From Eubacteriaceae bacterium (GTDB lineage Bacteria > Bacillota > Clostridia > Lachnospirales > Lachnospiraceae), in NCBI GenBank assembly GCA_902362875.1, contig CABIYF010000018.1:1-56483 (forward strand): 56,483 nt of DNA, in the 5' to 3' direction. Under the pieces are notes generated by a model, which ran no database searches, was not told the DNA's origin, and saw only the letters and a program-made list of their open reading frames with translations. The translations under genes and the position numbers were made by a program. Each line of letters opens with the position of its first letter. The stretch's first letter is position 1. Positions 16,935-25,875 of the stretch are shown here, one piece after another.

Positions 16935-18593
16935 ATGAAAAAGAAAATGATGGCAATGATGTTGGCACTTTTTATGATTATTAGCATGGTGCAGATCATT
17001 CCTGCCAAGGCAGCTACAGGGAATTCAATGAACAATGCAATATCAGCTTCCACAGAGCAAACGTATTCTGGAACGTTAAATTCATCAACACAAAAGAAAT
17101 ATTATAAATTTACATTATCATCTTCAGGAGAAGCTTCTTTAATCGCAAAAGCCACGATTTATAACATACAGTATAGAGTTTATGATTCCAATGGTAATGA
17201 ATTGTGGGGTGAGTCATATTATCAAGATAATACAACAGGAATGAGTTCTATTGATGAAAAACTGAATCTTACATCTGGAACATATTATTTAGTGGTTGAT
17301 GGAGAGGGGTATAAAGGAAATTATAATTTTAAAATTTCTTTTAAAAGTGCTGGGGAAACTTTCAAGGAAACAGGCAATGGAAATAATAATTCCATGTGGA
17401 CAGCCAATACAATATCTTTTGGAAATACCTATAAAGGTCAGATAGCAATAAATGACGAGAAAGATTTTTATAAATTTGTAATGCCATCATCTGGAAGATT
17501 AAAACTAAATGCATACGCTAAAATTTATAGAGTCAATTATAATATCTATGACGAAAATGGAAATAGTGTATGGGATCAAGGTCTTTACAAAGACGATGTT
17601 ACGGGACAGAGTGCATTAAATGAAGATATTGATCTGACAAAAGGTACTTATTATTTGGCAGTCAATGCTAGTTATGACACAACAGGAACATATTCATTTA
17701 AAACTTCATTTCAAAGCGCAGGAGAAAGTTTTACAGAGAGTGGAAATGGAACGAATAATTCCATACAGGATGCAAATATCATATCTATTGGTTCAAAGTA
17801 TACAGGTCAGATAGCAGAGAATGATGAAAAGGATATTTATAAATTAACTCTTAATACATCAAAGAAATTAACACTGAGTTATAGTTCTAGATTAGAAGAT
17901 GCAGAGTTGTATATTTATGATCGTGATGGAAAAGTTGTATGGAATGAATACAGTAGTAAAGATCGAGAGAGTGGTTTAAATATAAAGAAAGAACAGATAT
18001 CACTATCAGCAGGTACTTATTATTTTGTTGTAGATAAAAGATGGAGTTCTACAGGACCATATACATTTGGCTTTTATCAATACACATCAATATCATCTGC
18101 ATCTATTACACTTGGTTCGCAGAGATATGTATATGATGGGTACGCAAAGAAACCAAAAGTTACAGTAAAATATAAATCTAAAGTATTAAAAAATGGAAAA
18201 GATTATACAGTTTCATATTCCAGTAACAAATATGTAGGAACTGCAAAAGTTAAGATTACAGGAAAAGAAAGTTTTAATGGAAGCAAAACACAAACATTTG
18301 TTATTGTGCCTAAAGCCACAAAGATTAAGAAATTAAAAGGTCAGAAAAATGGATTTATAATTCAGGTAGTACCACAAAAAACACAGACAACAGCGTATGA
18401 AATGCAATGTTCGACAAACAGCAAATTTAAAAAAGCTTCTCGCTATGTAATATCAAATAAATACAAAAAAGTATCTATTAAAACATTAAAAAGAAAGAAG
18501 AAATATTACGTGAGAATTAGAACTTATAAAACAAAAGGGGAATGGAATTATTTATCAAGTTGGTCGCCTGTAAAGACAGTCAAAACAAAATAA
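16935..18593 (+). CDS. Secreted protein with three PPC domains and Ig/Fn3-like C-terminus
   Basis: The 552-residue protein has a signal peptide ending near AKAA, then three bacterial pre-peptidase C-terminal (PPC) type beta domains (about residues 30-135, 145-270 and 280-385), each with a YKFTLSSSGEASL-like strand and a LTSGTYYLVVDG-like strand. An Ig-like unit follows (YDGYAKKPKVTVKYKSKVL), then a Lys-rich Fn3-like end (KKYYVRIRTYKTKG). The last two modules are shared with the transglutaminase-like protein at 38042. No protease domain is present, so it is likely a surface binding protein. The gene lies 56 nt after the LRR gene. Confidence 0.82.
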   Translation: MKKKMMAMMLALFMIISMVQIIPAKAATGNSMNNAISASTEQTYSGTLNSSTQKKYYKFTLSSSGEASLIAKATIYNIQYRVYDSNGNELWGESYYQDNTTGMSSIDEKLNLTSGTYYLVVDGEGYKGNYNFKISFKSAGETFKETGNGNNNSMWTANTISFGNTYKGQIAINDEKDFYKFVMPSSGRLKLNAYAKIYRVNYNIYDENGNSVWDQGLYKDDVTGQSALNEDIDLTKGTYYLAVNASYDTTGTYSFKTSFQSAGESFTESGNGTNNSIQDANIISIGSKYTGQIAENDEKDIYKLTLNTSKKLTLSYSSRLEDAELYIYDRDGKVVWNEYSSKDRESGLNIKKEQISLSAGTYYFVVDKRWSSTGPYTFGFYQYTSISSASITLGSQRYVYDGYAKKPKVTVKYKSKVLKNGKDYTVSYSSNKYVGTAKVKITGKESFNGSKTQTFVIVPKATKIKKLKGQKNGFIIQVVPQKTQTTAYEMQCSTNSKFKKASRYVISNKYKKVSIKTLKRKKKYYVRIRTYKTKGEWNYLSSWSPVKTVKTK

Positions 18594-18625
18594 TTTATTG
18601 TTATCAAAAGAATCAGTAACAAAGC

Positions 18626-18661
18626 AAAGAGGTATCATATATCATTTATGGTACCTCTTTT
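18626..18661 (+). terminator. Rho-independent terminator after the surface-protein cluster
   Basis: AAAGAGGTA pairs with TACCTCTTT around a short loop with extra pairs, followed by a T-run. Confidence 0.8.
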
Positions 18662-18672
18662 TCAAATTAATA

Positions 18673-18701
18673 TTTACAAATATAAATAAAACTGTTAAAA
18701 T
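18673..18701 (+). promoter_or_regulatory. Promoter of the AAA-ATPase gene
   Basis: TTTACA (18673-18678), 17-nt spacer, TAAAAT (18696-18701), about 120 nt before the start codon. Confidence 0.5.
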
Positions 18702-18821
18702 ATGTATAAATCTAAAAACGAATCAAAATAAATTCATTAAACATTTCACGGAGAGTTTATCCTCTCACTAAAATCATTGCAGTTACTTAATATATCAGAT
18801 AAAATAATAAGGAGATACTAT

Positions 18822-20462
18822 ATGGAAAAAAATAAAAATTACCCTCAGGAGGTAAGAAACATGGGATTCTACTTAGACAGTGCAGCCCCAAAAACTTTAT
18901 ATAGAAGTCAAGTGAAAAGTCCTTACTTCGTAGATAAATCAATGATATTAAAAGAGTTATTTAATGTTATGGAAACTGAAAGTAAGCATATCTGCATTAC
19001 AAGGCCAAGAAGATTTGGCAAAACAGTTATGACGAATATGATTGCATCTTTTTTTACGGATGCACAAGACTCAAGTGACATCTTTGACCATTTAAAAATA
19101 GCAAAAGACGATGATTACAAAACATATCTGAATCAATATAAAGTAATTCAGATTAATTTCAGCGAAATGCCAGATGAATGTGAGGATTACAAGAAATATA
19201 TAAGACGAATTAACAAGTTGTTAAAAGAAGATTTGAAAGAATTATACCCACAGTTAAAATTAGATTATGAAGATACAATAAAAGATCTTCTGCGGAAAAT
19301 TTATGAGAGAACAGGAGATGAATTTATATTTGTATTTGATGAATGGGATTATATTTTCCATGAATGGTTTATGACAGATCGAGATAAGGATGAATATCTT
19401 ACATTTCTTAGTACATTATTAAAAGATCAGCCATATGTCAAAATGACTTATATGACGGGAATTCTTCCAATTGAAAAATATTCCAGTGGGTCAAAATTAA
19501 ATATGTTTATAGAATATACGATGGCAACGGAAGAAAAATTTAGTGATGCTTTTGGGTTTACAGATTCAGAAGTGGATGAGCTTTTTAAAAGATATCAAAG
19601 AAATACACAAAAACAAAATCTGACAAGAGAAGATTTAAGAATCTGGTATGATGGTTATCATACGAAATCTGGGGAGAGAATGTATAATCCAAGATCTGTT
19701 GTTGTAGCATTGACAAATAATAATCTTGGAAACTATTGGACAAACTCAGGGCCGTATGATGAAATTTATTCATATATTGAGCATAACGTGGATGATGTCA
19801 GAGATGATATTGCATTGATGGTGTCAGGAGAAGCAGTACCAGCAAGGGTAAGAGAATATGCAGCGGTATCGATGAATCTGTCTACAAGGGACGAAATTTT
19901 TTCAGCAATGGTAGTATATGGATTTTTGACGTATGAAAATGGAAAAGTCAGTATTCCAAATAAGGAACTAATGGATCGATTTGGAGAAATGCTGCAAAAA
20001 GAATCTTCTATGGGGTATGTATATCAGTTGGCAAAACATTCAAGAAAAATGTTAGAAGCTACTATCCATGGTGATACAAAAACAATGGAGAAGATTTTGG
20101 AGTATGCACATAATACAGAAGTTCCAATTTTGTCCTATAATCATGAAGTAGAGTTAGCAGCAATTGTCAATCTGGTATATCTCTCAGCGAGAGATTATTA
20201 CCGGGTGGAACGAGAAGATAAAGCAGGGACGGGATTTGTGGATTTTATTTTTTATCCATATAACAAAGAAGAGTATCCAGGAATTATCTTGGAATTAAAA
20301 ATAGACAGTACACCTCAAGAGGCAATTGCCCAGATTAATAACAAGAAGTATGAATTAAGATTAAAAGGGAAATTAGGAGAAAAAGAATTAGGACAGATTT
20401 TGAAAGTAGGTATCTCTTATAATAAAAAAACTAAGAGTCATCAATGTAAAGTAGAGGTATAA
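18822..20462 (+). CDS. AAA-ATPase-like / PD-(D/E)XK nuclease family protein
   Basis: A 546-residue protein with the AAA-ATPase_like (PF09820) plus PDDEXK_9 (PF08011) layout. Near the N-terminus are SPYFVDKSMILKEL and the P-loop RPRRFGKT, then a Walker B FVFDEWD. The C-terminus has GTGFVDFIFYP followed by IILELKID, fitting the D...ExK nuclease core. The start is ATG 18822 after AAGGAG; the frame extends to 18777 without a ribosome-binding site. Members of this family are common in gut bacteria and often multi-copy. A defence or mobile-element role is discussed for relatives but is not proved, and nothing nearby supports either. It is monocistronic. Confidence 0.85.
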   Translation: MEKNKNYPQEVRNMGFYLDSAAPKTLYRSQVKSPYFVDKSMILKELFNVMETESKHICITRPRRFGKTVMTNMIASFFTDAQDSSDIFDHLKIAKDDDYKTYLNQYKVIQINFSEMPDECEDYKKYIRRINKLLKEDLKELYPQLKLDYEDTIKDLLRKIYERTGDEFIFVFDEWDYIFHEWFMTDRDKDEYLTFLSTLLKDQPYVKMTYMTGILPIEKYSSGSKLNMFIEYTMATEEKFSDAFGFTDSEVDELFKRYQRNTQKQNLTREDLRIWYDGYHTKSGERMYNPRSVVVALTNNNLGNYWTNSGPYDEIYSYIEHNVDDVRDDIALMVSGEAVPARVREYAAVSMNLSTRDEIFSAMVVYGFLTYENGKVSIPNKELMDRFGEMLQKESSMGYVYQLAKHSRKMLEATIHGDTKTMEKILEYAHNTEVPILSYNHEVELAAIVNLVYLSARDYYRVEREDKAGTGFVDFIFYPYNKEEYPGIILELKIDSTPQEAIAQINNKKYELRLKGKLGEKELGQILKVGISYNKKTKSHQCKVEV

Positions 20463-20467
20463 CCCCT

Positions 20468-21169
20468 CTACTTCGCAAACATAGCCAAAAACTGCTTCTT
20501 AACCTCTACCGCTCTCTTCTGGCTGACAGGAATCTTATACTGTCCAGCCAACGTCACAAGATTATTCTCAAAATCCGTGATCTGATTCAGGTTGATCAGA
20601 TAACTTCTATGGCAGCAGACAAAATTCTGATCCAGGCGATCAAGCAATTGCGCAAGCTTTTCAGAAGTATGATAAGTTGAAGACGTACAATAAATTGTCG
20701 TTGTACGGAGATTACGTTCTATATAGATAATATCATCAAGCAGAATATTATGCTCTCTTCGGTTCCATGAGATTGTCAGATAATTATTCTTACGCTGTTT
20801 AAGATTGAAGATCGCTTTCTCAATCGCACGAGGCAGATATTGTTTAACATCAGACTTGTGAATGAAATACACATGTTCCGTTTCATACACATCACTGCAA
20901 TATTCTCGGTATTGTGTGATAAAGATAATCTGTGTTGCAGCGTGAGATTGTAAGATCTCCTTAGATAAGATAATCCCGGATTTTTCGGGAAGTTCGATGT
21001 CCATTAAGACAATGTCATAAGGGATAGAATTCTTTCCATATAATTTGGATCGTTCTTCTGGAGAAGAACAAAGATGAATCTCAGCAGAAAGCTCTTTTGT
21101 TTCTTTGATAGTTTTTTCAAGTTCGCGCAGATAAATAGGGTCATCTTCGCAGATTGCAATATGGATCAT
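20468..21169 (-). CDS. LytTR-family response regulator (AgrA-like)
   Basis: The 233-residue protein has a receiver domain (acidic CEDDP near the N-terminus, phospho-accepting D in VLMDIELPEKSG at about residue 57) and a C-terminal LytTR DNA-binding domain (about residues 130-233; DDIIYIERNLRTTTIY, FVCCHRSYLINL). AAGGAG lies 8 nt before the ATG. It is the only response regulator in the locus, directly downstream of the two split kinase pairs, so it probably receives phosphate from both. Confidence 0.92.
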   Translation of the reverse strand: MIHIAICEDDPIYLRELEKTIKETKELSAEIHLCSSPEERSKLYGKNSIPYDIVLMDIELPEKSGIILSKEILQSHAATQIIFITQYREYCSDVYETEHVYFIHKSDVKQYLPRAIEKAIFNLKQRKNNYLTISWNRREHNILLDDIIYIERNLRTTTIYCTSSTYHTSEKLAQLLDRLDQNFVCCHRSYLINLNQITDFENNLVTLAGQYKIPVSQKRAVEVKKQFLAMFAK

Positions 21170-21188
21170 TTATGAATCTCCTTTGTAC

Positions 21189-22082
21189 TCAATCGTTTGG
21201 CAGCTGGAACAGAAGCTGAGAAGAGAATGAATTTTCCTCATCCAGCCATTTGCAGGTTCCATGGTACTGTGAAACGATATCTTCTATAATAGTTAATCCG
21301 TGGCCATGCAGAACACGGGATTCTTTCTTTGTCGTGTGGTGTGCAAATATTTCCTTAGGATTTTTGCTGTTTTGCATATGTACGATAAACATGTTTGCCT
21401 GATAATCAGTTGCCAGCGAGATAAAAAGATCCTGTTGTGCAGGATCGCACAGACGGCAGGCTTCGATCGCATTATCTAACAAGTTTGAAAAAAGGCTTGT
21501 GATCGTAAGATCCGAAAAATAGGAATCAAAATGCTCTGGCAGGATGATGTGAAACTGACAATGAATTTTTGCTTGGTCAGCAACGATCTTTTTCTCCTGA
21601 AGTAATGTATTTAATAAAGCATTTTTGCAGAAAGAATCTGGATAATTTCTTTTCACATGAGATGTGAGAGAAGAAATCAATACAGCCATTTCTTCGTATT
21701 GCGCATTCTTTCCAAGTTCCATGGCCAAGTCCAAATGCTGGTCAATATATGCCTGTTTTTCCATGATCATGTCTTTTAAGTTTTCCAATTCATCCTGTTG
21801 TTTCTGCATTGCCTGATGTGTGATCTTTGCATTTTTAAAGTCAGCAGTTTTACGGGCATTTTTGCAAATATGGAATACAAGACCGATAAAGGAACCAAAT
21901 GCTATGATCATAGCAAGTGACATATAATCATAGAAGAAAATATGATAATACTCATGAAAAAAGTGGTTCCACAATGCTGGATTGTGGCGCATGTAATTTG
22001 TCACAATCCCATGCAGAGGAATTGTAAAAATACAAATCAGAATAATATATTTTTCAATTTTATACAGATTCAGATGTTTCAT
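21189..22082 (-). CDS. ATPase subunit of a split AgrC-like sensor kinase (pair 1)
   Basis: The 297-residue protein has two membrane helices (about residues 10-28 and 52-70), a coiled coil and a degenerate dimerisation helix (YIDQHLDLAMELGKNAQYEEM). Then comes a GHKL ATPase with N-box NLLDNAIEAC and G-box HGHGL. Aligned with the partner gene, the phosphoacceptor histidine is alanine here. It overlaps the upstream partner by 23 nt, consistent with translational coupling. I infer that it supplies ATP binding in trans to the partner's histidine. The reading start at 22082 has AAGGGG upstream. Confidence 0.85.
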   Translation of the reverse strand: MKHLNLYKIEKYIILICIFTIPLHGIVTNYMRHNPALWNHFFHEYYHIFFYDYMSLAMIIAFGSFIGLVFHICKNARKTADFKNAKITHQAMQKQQDELENLKDMIMEKQAYIDQHLDLAMELGKNAQYEEMAVLISSLTSHVKRNYPDSFCKNALLNTLLQEKKIVADQAKIHCQFHIILPEHFDSYFSDLTITSLFSNLLDNAIEACRLCDPAQQDLFISLATDYQANMFIVHMQNSKNPKEIFAHHTTKKESRVLHGHGLTIIEDIVSQYHGTCKWLDEENSFSSQLLFQLPND

Positions 22083-22962
22083 AATTTTCCCCTTCAGAGA
22101 CTTTCAGCTCCTGAATATAGGACAATGCCTTCTCATATTCACCCTGTTCCACAAGCAGAGAAAGGGCAAGAAGATGATTTGAGGTATCGTGGTTCCAACG
22201 ATAAAGTTTCTTATATTCATCATCAAGTGTATGCAAATGATGAATCTCCTTTTCCAAGGTCAGACGTTGATGCTCTTGTTTCAAATGTTGTTCTTCTAAT
22301 TCTTTCAGCAGAGATAATCCATGATTAAATAAATTCCATGAGATGATGGAAATGATCACAGATACAATGATAAACCATCCATATGAAAATGAAGGTTCGG
22401 GCATGGACATAAAAATATTTCCTGCAATAACCATAAAAAGGACAGGAAGACCAAGAAAGAAGAATAACTTTATATTGATCAGGTGCTGATTACGCTTAAC
22501 CATATTAAAAATTAGAGGTAATAATAAAATGTCCAGGACCATCTGCGAAATAGAACATAAAACAATGGAAATCGTATTTCCGCTTAGTGCTACATACAAA
22601 ACAGCAAGATGAAGCTGTGGAAATATAAAATTAACAACCATCAAGATACCAACAGCGACCGCTTCAATAAAAATCATACTGATGCAAAAAATAAAAAACA
22701 AGAATACCTGAAAGGATCGATCTTCTGTAAAAAAGAAAAAGATATGAAAGATCCATAACGGGTAAATAAAAAATGCTGTAAGTGTAGCGGATGTTGATGT
22801 CGGAACAAAGATCATCCACGACAGTAAGACAGCATAAGAAATCCATAATCTCCGATAAAATGAAGGAGAGAAAGTTCTATGTGAAAATCGTTCTAATAAT
22901 ATATGAAATGGAAAAATAATATTAAATATGGTTACCATGTAATAAAACAGACCTGAAATCAT
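22060..22962 (-). CDS. Membrane sensor/phosphoacceptor subunit of a split AgrC-like kinase (pair 1)
   Basis: The 300-residue protein has about seven membrane helices (residues 1-215), a coiled coil and a C-terminal phosphoacceptor helix with YRWNHDTSNHLLALSLL, the classical HDxxNHL signature of AgrC/SpoOB-type kinases. It ends right after this helix, without an ATPase domain. The start at 22962 was chosen by matching the paralogue (MISGLFYYM versus MIASFSYYM); ATG 22971 is also possible behind AGGAGG. The ligand is unknown. No autoinducer-peptide gene or AgrB protease is seen nearby. Confidence 0.85.
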   Translation of the reverse strand: MISGLFYYMVTIFNIIFPFHILLERFSHRTFSPSFYRRLWISYAVLLSWMIFVPTSTSATLTAFFIYPLWIFHIFFFFTEDRSFQVFLFFIFCISMIFIEAVAVGILMVVNFIFPQLHLAVLYVALSGNTISIVLCSISQMVLDILLLPLIFNMVKRNQHLINIKLFFFLGLPVLFMVIAGNIFMSMPEPSFSYGWFIIVSVIISIISWNLFNHGLSLLKELEEQHLKQEHQRLTLEKEIHHLHTLDDEYKKLYRWNHDTSNHLLALSLLVEQGEYEKALSYIQELKVSEGENYETSESV

Positions 22963-23021
22963 AGAACACATTCCCCTCCTTTCAACGATCATATGTGTTT
23001 TCGCAGATAATATTATTATAC

Positions 23022-23051
23022 AACGAATAGAAACTTGTGAAGAAAACGAAT
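23022..23051 (-). promoter_or_regulatory. Direct repeats upstream of kinase pair 1, candidate LytTR site
   Basis: AACGAAT occurs at 23022-23028 and 23045-23051 (23 bp apart), overlapping a minus-strand promoter whose -10 (TATAAT) covers about 23014-23019. LytTR regulators bind pairs of 9-bp direct repeats about two helical turns apart; the match to their consensus is weak. Confidence 0.35.
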
Positions 23052-23070
23052 ATTACATATAAATCGTTTT

Positions 23071-23967
23071 TTATGTATGTTTCAACATGATTAATGACAC
23101 AAAACAGTCTCCATCATCACTCCACTGGCAAGTTCCATCATAGTCTCTGGCAATACTTTCTATGATAGAAAGACCATGCCCATGCAAAGACGAAGAATCA
23201 TCCTTGGTTGTTTTATTTAAGAAAAGATCTTTGGGATCTTTTGAGTTTTTCATGCGGATCATAAACATATTTGCTTTAAAATCTGTTGACAATTCGATAA
23301 AAAGAGAATCATTTTGTGGATAAAGATCATGACAGTTTTTACAGCTTTCCAAAGCATTATCAAGCAGATTTGAAAAAATGCTGGTGATCGTGAAATCTGA
23401 AAAAGTCTGATCAAAATGATCTGGAAGAAGAATCCGGAATTCACATTTCACATTCAACTGGTCAGCAATTGCCTTTTTCTCTTGCAGCAAAGTGTTCAAC
23501 AAAGCATTCTTACAATAAGTATCGGGATAATTTCTCTTCACATGGGAAGAAAGGGAAGAGATCAAAGTTGTCATATCATCATAATTCCCGGATTCACATA
23601 AATCGATTGCAAGATCGATATGAGAATGAATATAACTCTGCTTTTCAAGAATCTGTGTCCGCAGAGTCTCAATTTCTTTTTCCTGTTTCAAGATTGTCTG
23701 CTGTGTTGAATCAAGCATATTCAGCTCAATCTGTTTTTTGGTATTATTGCACGTAGTGATAATGATACTGATAAAAGAAAGAAGGCACAGTACCATAAGA
23801 AGATTAAAGAAAAAAGACAAATAGGGCTGAACAGTTTCCATAGGAAAATGTTTCTGGAATGCCGGGGTTGTGAGCAGACAATGATAAAGCACAGCAGTAA
23901 AAGGAATGAGGAATATATAAATAAAGGTTAAAATGGATTGTATTTTATGAGATTTCATTTGATTCAT
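23071..23967 (-). CDS. ATPase subunit of a split AgrC-like sensor kinase (pair 2)
   Basis: A 298-residue paralogue of the protein at 21189-22082: two membrane helices, coiled coil, degenerate helix (YIHSHIDLAIDLCESGNYDDM) and GHKL ATPase (NLLDNALESC, HGHGL). The position of the phosphoacceptor histidine is serine. The start is the ATG at 23967, which overlaps the partner's stop as TAATG and follows AAAGGAG. A longer frame to 24084 runs inside the partner gene and is not needed. Confidence 0.85.
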   Translation of the reverse strand: MNQMKSHKIQSILTFIYIFLIPFTAVLYHCLLTTPAFQKHFPMETVQPYLSFFFNLLMVLCLLSFISIIITTCNNTKKQIELNMLDSTQQTILKQEKEIETLRTQILEKQSYIHSHIDLAIDLCESGNYDDMTTLISSLSSHVKRNYPDTYCKNALLNTLLQEKKAIADQLNVKCEFRILLPDHFDQTFSDFTITSIFSNLLDNALESCKNCHDLYPQNDSLFIELSTDFKANMFMIRMKNSKDPKDLFLNKTTKDDSSSLHGHGLSIIESIARDYDGTCQWSDDGDCFVSLIMLKHT

Positions 23968-24848
23968 TACAGCTCGTCTCCTTTCTCCTGCATTTGTTTC
24001 ATATAAGAAAGCGCCTGATCGTATTTCTCCTGCTCCGCTAATAAAGAAAGAGCCAGGAGATGATTTGCCATATCGTGATTCCATACATAAAGTTTTTTAT
24101 ATTCATTATCAAGAGAATGCAGATGTTCGATTTCCTGCTGAACCATATCAAGGTGATGCTGCTGACGGACATTTTCCTCTTCGGAATGTACAAGGAGTGT
24201 TATACCGTGTTTAAACAAACGCCAGATTCCGTAAGAACATACCAGTGATGGAATCAGATATACGAAAACGGAATGTAAGGTGTTTGGAATGATCATCAGA
24301 ATATTATCAAGAATGATCGGCAGTAATATTGGAAGTAATAAACCGATCAGAAGTGATATCTGCATTAAATAAGCATGGTGCTTTATAAAATGAACAATAT
24401 ATGAAAAAATGATCATATAAGTGATGACCTCAAAAATGCAAAGTAATGATATAGAAAGCGGATTGCCGTCAAGTCCGGTAAAAACGCTGACAATATGAAG
24501 TTTCGGGAATAATAGTCCGATCAGGGATAAAATAGTGGCAGAGATACCTTCAATCAGTAAAATGGAATTAAAAAACAGACAGAATAAAATAAACTTGAAA
24601 GATTTTGTACCACCAAGAAAAAAGAAAAAACTAAACGCAGTAAACGGATAGATCAGCAGCATGCTGTATTTACTTGCGTCGGATGGAGGGACGAATAACA
24701 TCCATGAAAAAATAAACAGGTATAAAACCGATGTGATATGAACACTCCGCAGTGTCCGCTTCTCACTTGGAAATGCTCGGAAAAGCATATTCAGCGGTCC
24801 GATCGTGAAGAATATATTCAACATGTAGTAAGAAAAACTTGCGATCAT
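23967..24848 (-). CDS. Membrane sensor/phosphoacceptor subunit of a split AgrC-like kinase (pair 2)
   Basis: A 293-residue paralogue of the 22060-22962 product, with about seven membrane helices and a C-terminal YVWNHDMANHLLALSLL helix. It also lacks an ATPase domain. GAGGGGG lies 7 nt before the ATG. A TATAAT box stands upstream around 24900. The same two-gene layout in both pairs shows the split is old and was duplicated as a unit, not a recent frameshift. Confidence 0.85.
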   Translation of the reverse strand: MIASFSYYMLNIFFTIGPLNMLFRAFPSEKRTLRSVHITSVLYLFIFSWMLFVPPSDASKYSMLLIYPFTAFSFFFFLGGTKSFKFILFCLFFNSILLIEGISATILSLIGLLFPKLHIVSVFTGLDGNPLSISLLCIFEVITYMIIFSYIVHFIKHHAYLMQISLLIGLLLPILLPIILDNILMIIPNTLHSVFVYLIPSLVCSYGIWRLFKHGITLLVHSEEENVRQQHHLDMVQQEIEHLHSLDNEYKKLYVWNHDMANHLLALSLLAEQEKYDQALSYMKQMQEKGDEL

Positions 24849-24972
24849 AAAAAATCCCCCTCTCAGATCAAGTCAGATTATCCAGTAATTGATACATTTA
24901 TTATACAATATATCAATGTATACAAAAAGATAAAAGATATAAATTTGAGAGGGAGATATATAATTCAACCGA

Positions 24973-25782
24973 TTAAATTAAATGATAATGTTCAAATGCA
25001 TGATAAAGCCCGTCATCATTTACGGAATCTGTAACATATTCGGCAATCTCTTTTAATTCATCACAGGCATTTCCCATAGCAATGCCATGGCCGGCAGCCT
25101 TGAACATAGAGATATCGTTATTGCTGTCTCCAAATGCATAGCAGTCATCTGTAGAGATATTGAGATGATCAGCGACATATTTAAGACCAGTTCCCTTATC
25201 ATGACCTTTTAATAAAATCTCATACTGGGTATCGTCAATTCGAATATAATCCATTGTATCAGAAATGCTGTCAAGAGCAGCGACAAAACCAGAAGCATTG
25301 CTTCCAGGACCTGTAAATACGATGGCTTTGTCAGGATCTTCAACATGATCCCATGTAAATTCATGTGCCATATAAGGTGCAAGTTCAAAAGCAGTGATCA
25401 TAAATCCATAATGTGGATGAAAGTCGACATTATGATCGCGGAAATAAGAATATTTTTCCCCTTCGAATGTTCCGTAGATATTATTTTCTTCACAAATCCG
25501 TTTGATCTGTTCAACCACTGTTTCAGGAACTGTTTTGTGATAGATCGTTTCACCATCAAGAAGGATGTGAACTCCGTTAGAACAAAGATAACCATCGCAG
25601 CCAATATCAAGAATCTCTTTTTCAAAATAAACAAGAGGCCGTCCAGTGTTGATCAGGACTTTATGCCCATTTTTCTGTGCTGCATGGATCGCTTTGATTG
25701 CAGATTCTGGAACCAGACGCTGTTCTTTACTATATAAAGTCGCATCGACATCCAGAAAGATTAGTTTGTTATTTTCACTCAT
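24973..25782 (-). CDS. Cof-type HAD-superfamily phosphatase
   Basis: The 269-residue protein has the nucleophile motif FLDVDATLYS, motif II LINTGRP, a C2-type cap with YEILLKGHDKGTGLK, and motif IV GDSNNDISMFKAAG followed by GIAMGNA, all typical of Cof/YidA enzymes that remove phosphate from sugar phosphates or cofactors. The third motif I acid position reads DATL rather than the usual DGTL. The start at 25782 is chosen over ATG 25797, which has no ribosome-binding site; GGGG lies upstream. It follows the cyclophilin terminator. Confidence 0.9.
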   Translation of the reverse strand: MSENNKLIFLDVDATLYSKEQRLVPESAIKAIHAAQKNGHKVLINTGRPLVYFEKEILDIGCDGYLCSNGVHILLDGETIYHKTVPETVVEQIKRICEENNIYGTFEGEKYSYFRDHNVDFHPHYGFMITAFELAPYMAHEFTWDHVEDPDKAIVFTGPGSNASGFVAALDSISDTMDYIRIDDTQYEILLKGHDKGTGLKYVADHLNISTDDCYAFGDSNNDISMFKAAGHGIAMGNACDELKEIAEYVTDSVNDDGLYHAFEHYHLI

Positions 25783-25816
25783 ATTATCATTCCCCATCTA
25801 AATATTTATAAAAATT

Positions 25817-25860
25817 AAGAGCCGGATATAAATGAAGATTGATTGTCCGGCTCTTGGCTG
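25817..25860 (-). terminator. Terminator of the cyclophilin gene
   Basis: AAGAGCCGGA (25817-25826) pairs exactly with TCCGGCTCTT (25846-25855). On the minus strand the stem is followed by a T-rich tail. Confidence 0.85.
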
Positions 25861-25875
25861 TAAGGATACAGCTGA

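Noticed and set aside
23967..24084. Longer N-terminus for the pair 2 ATPase subunit
   Set aside because: The extra 39 residues lie in another frame of the partner gene; ATG 23967 has a good ribosome-binding site and matches the paralogue.
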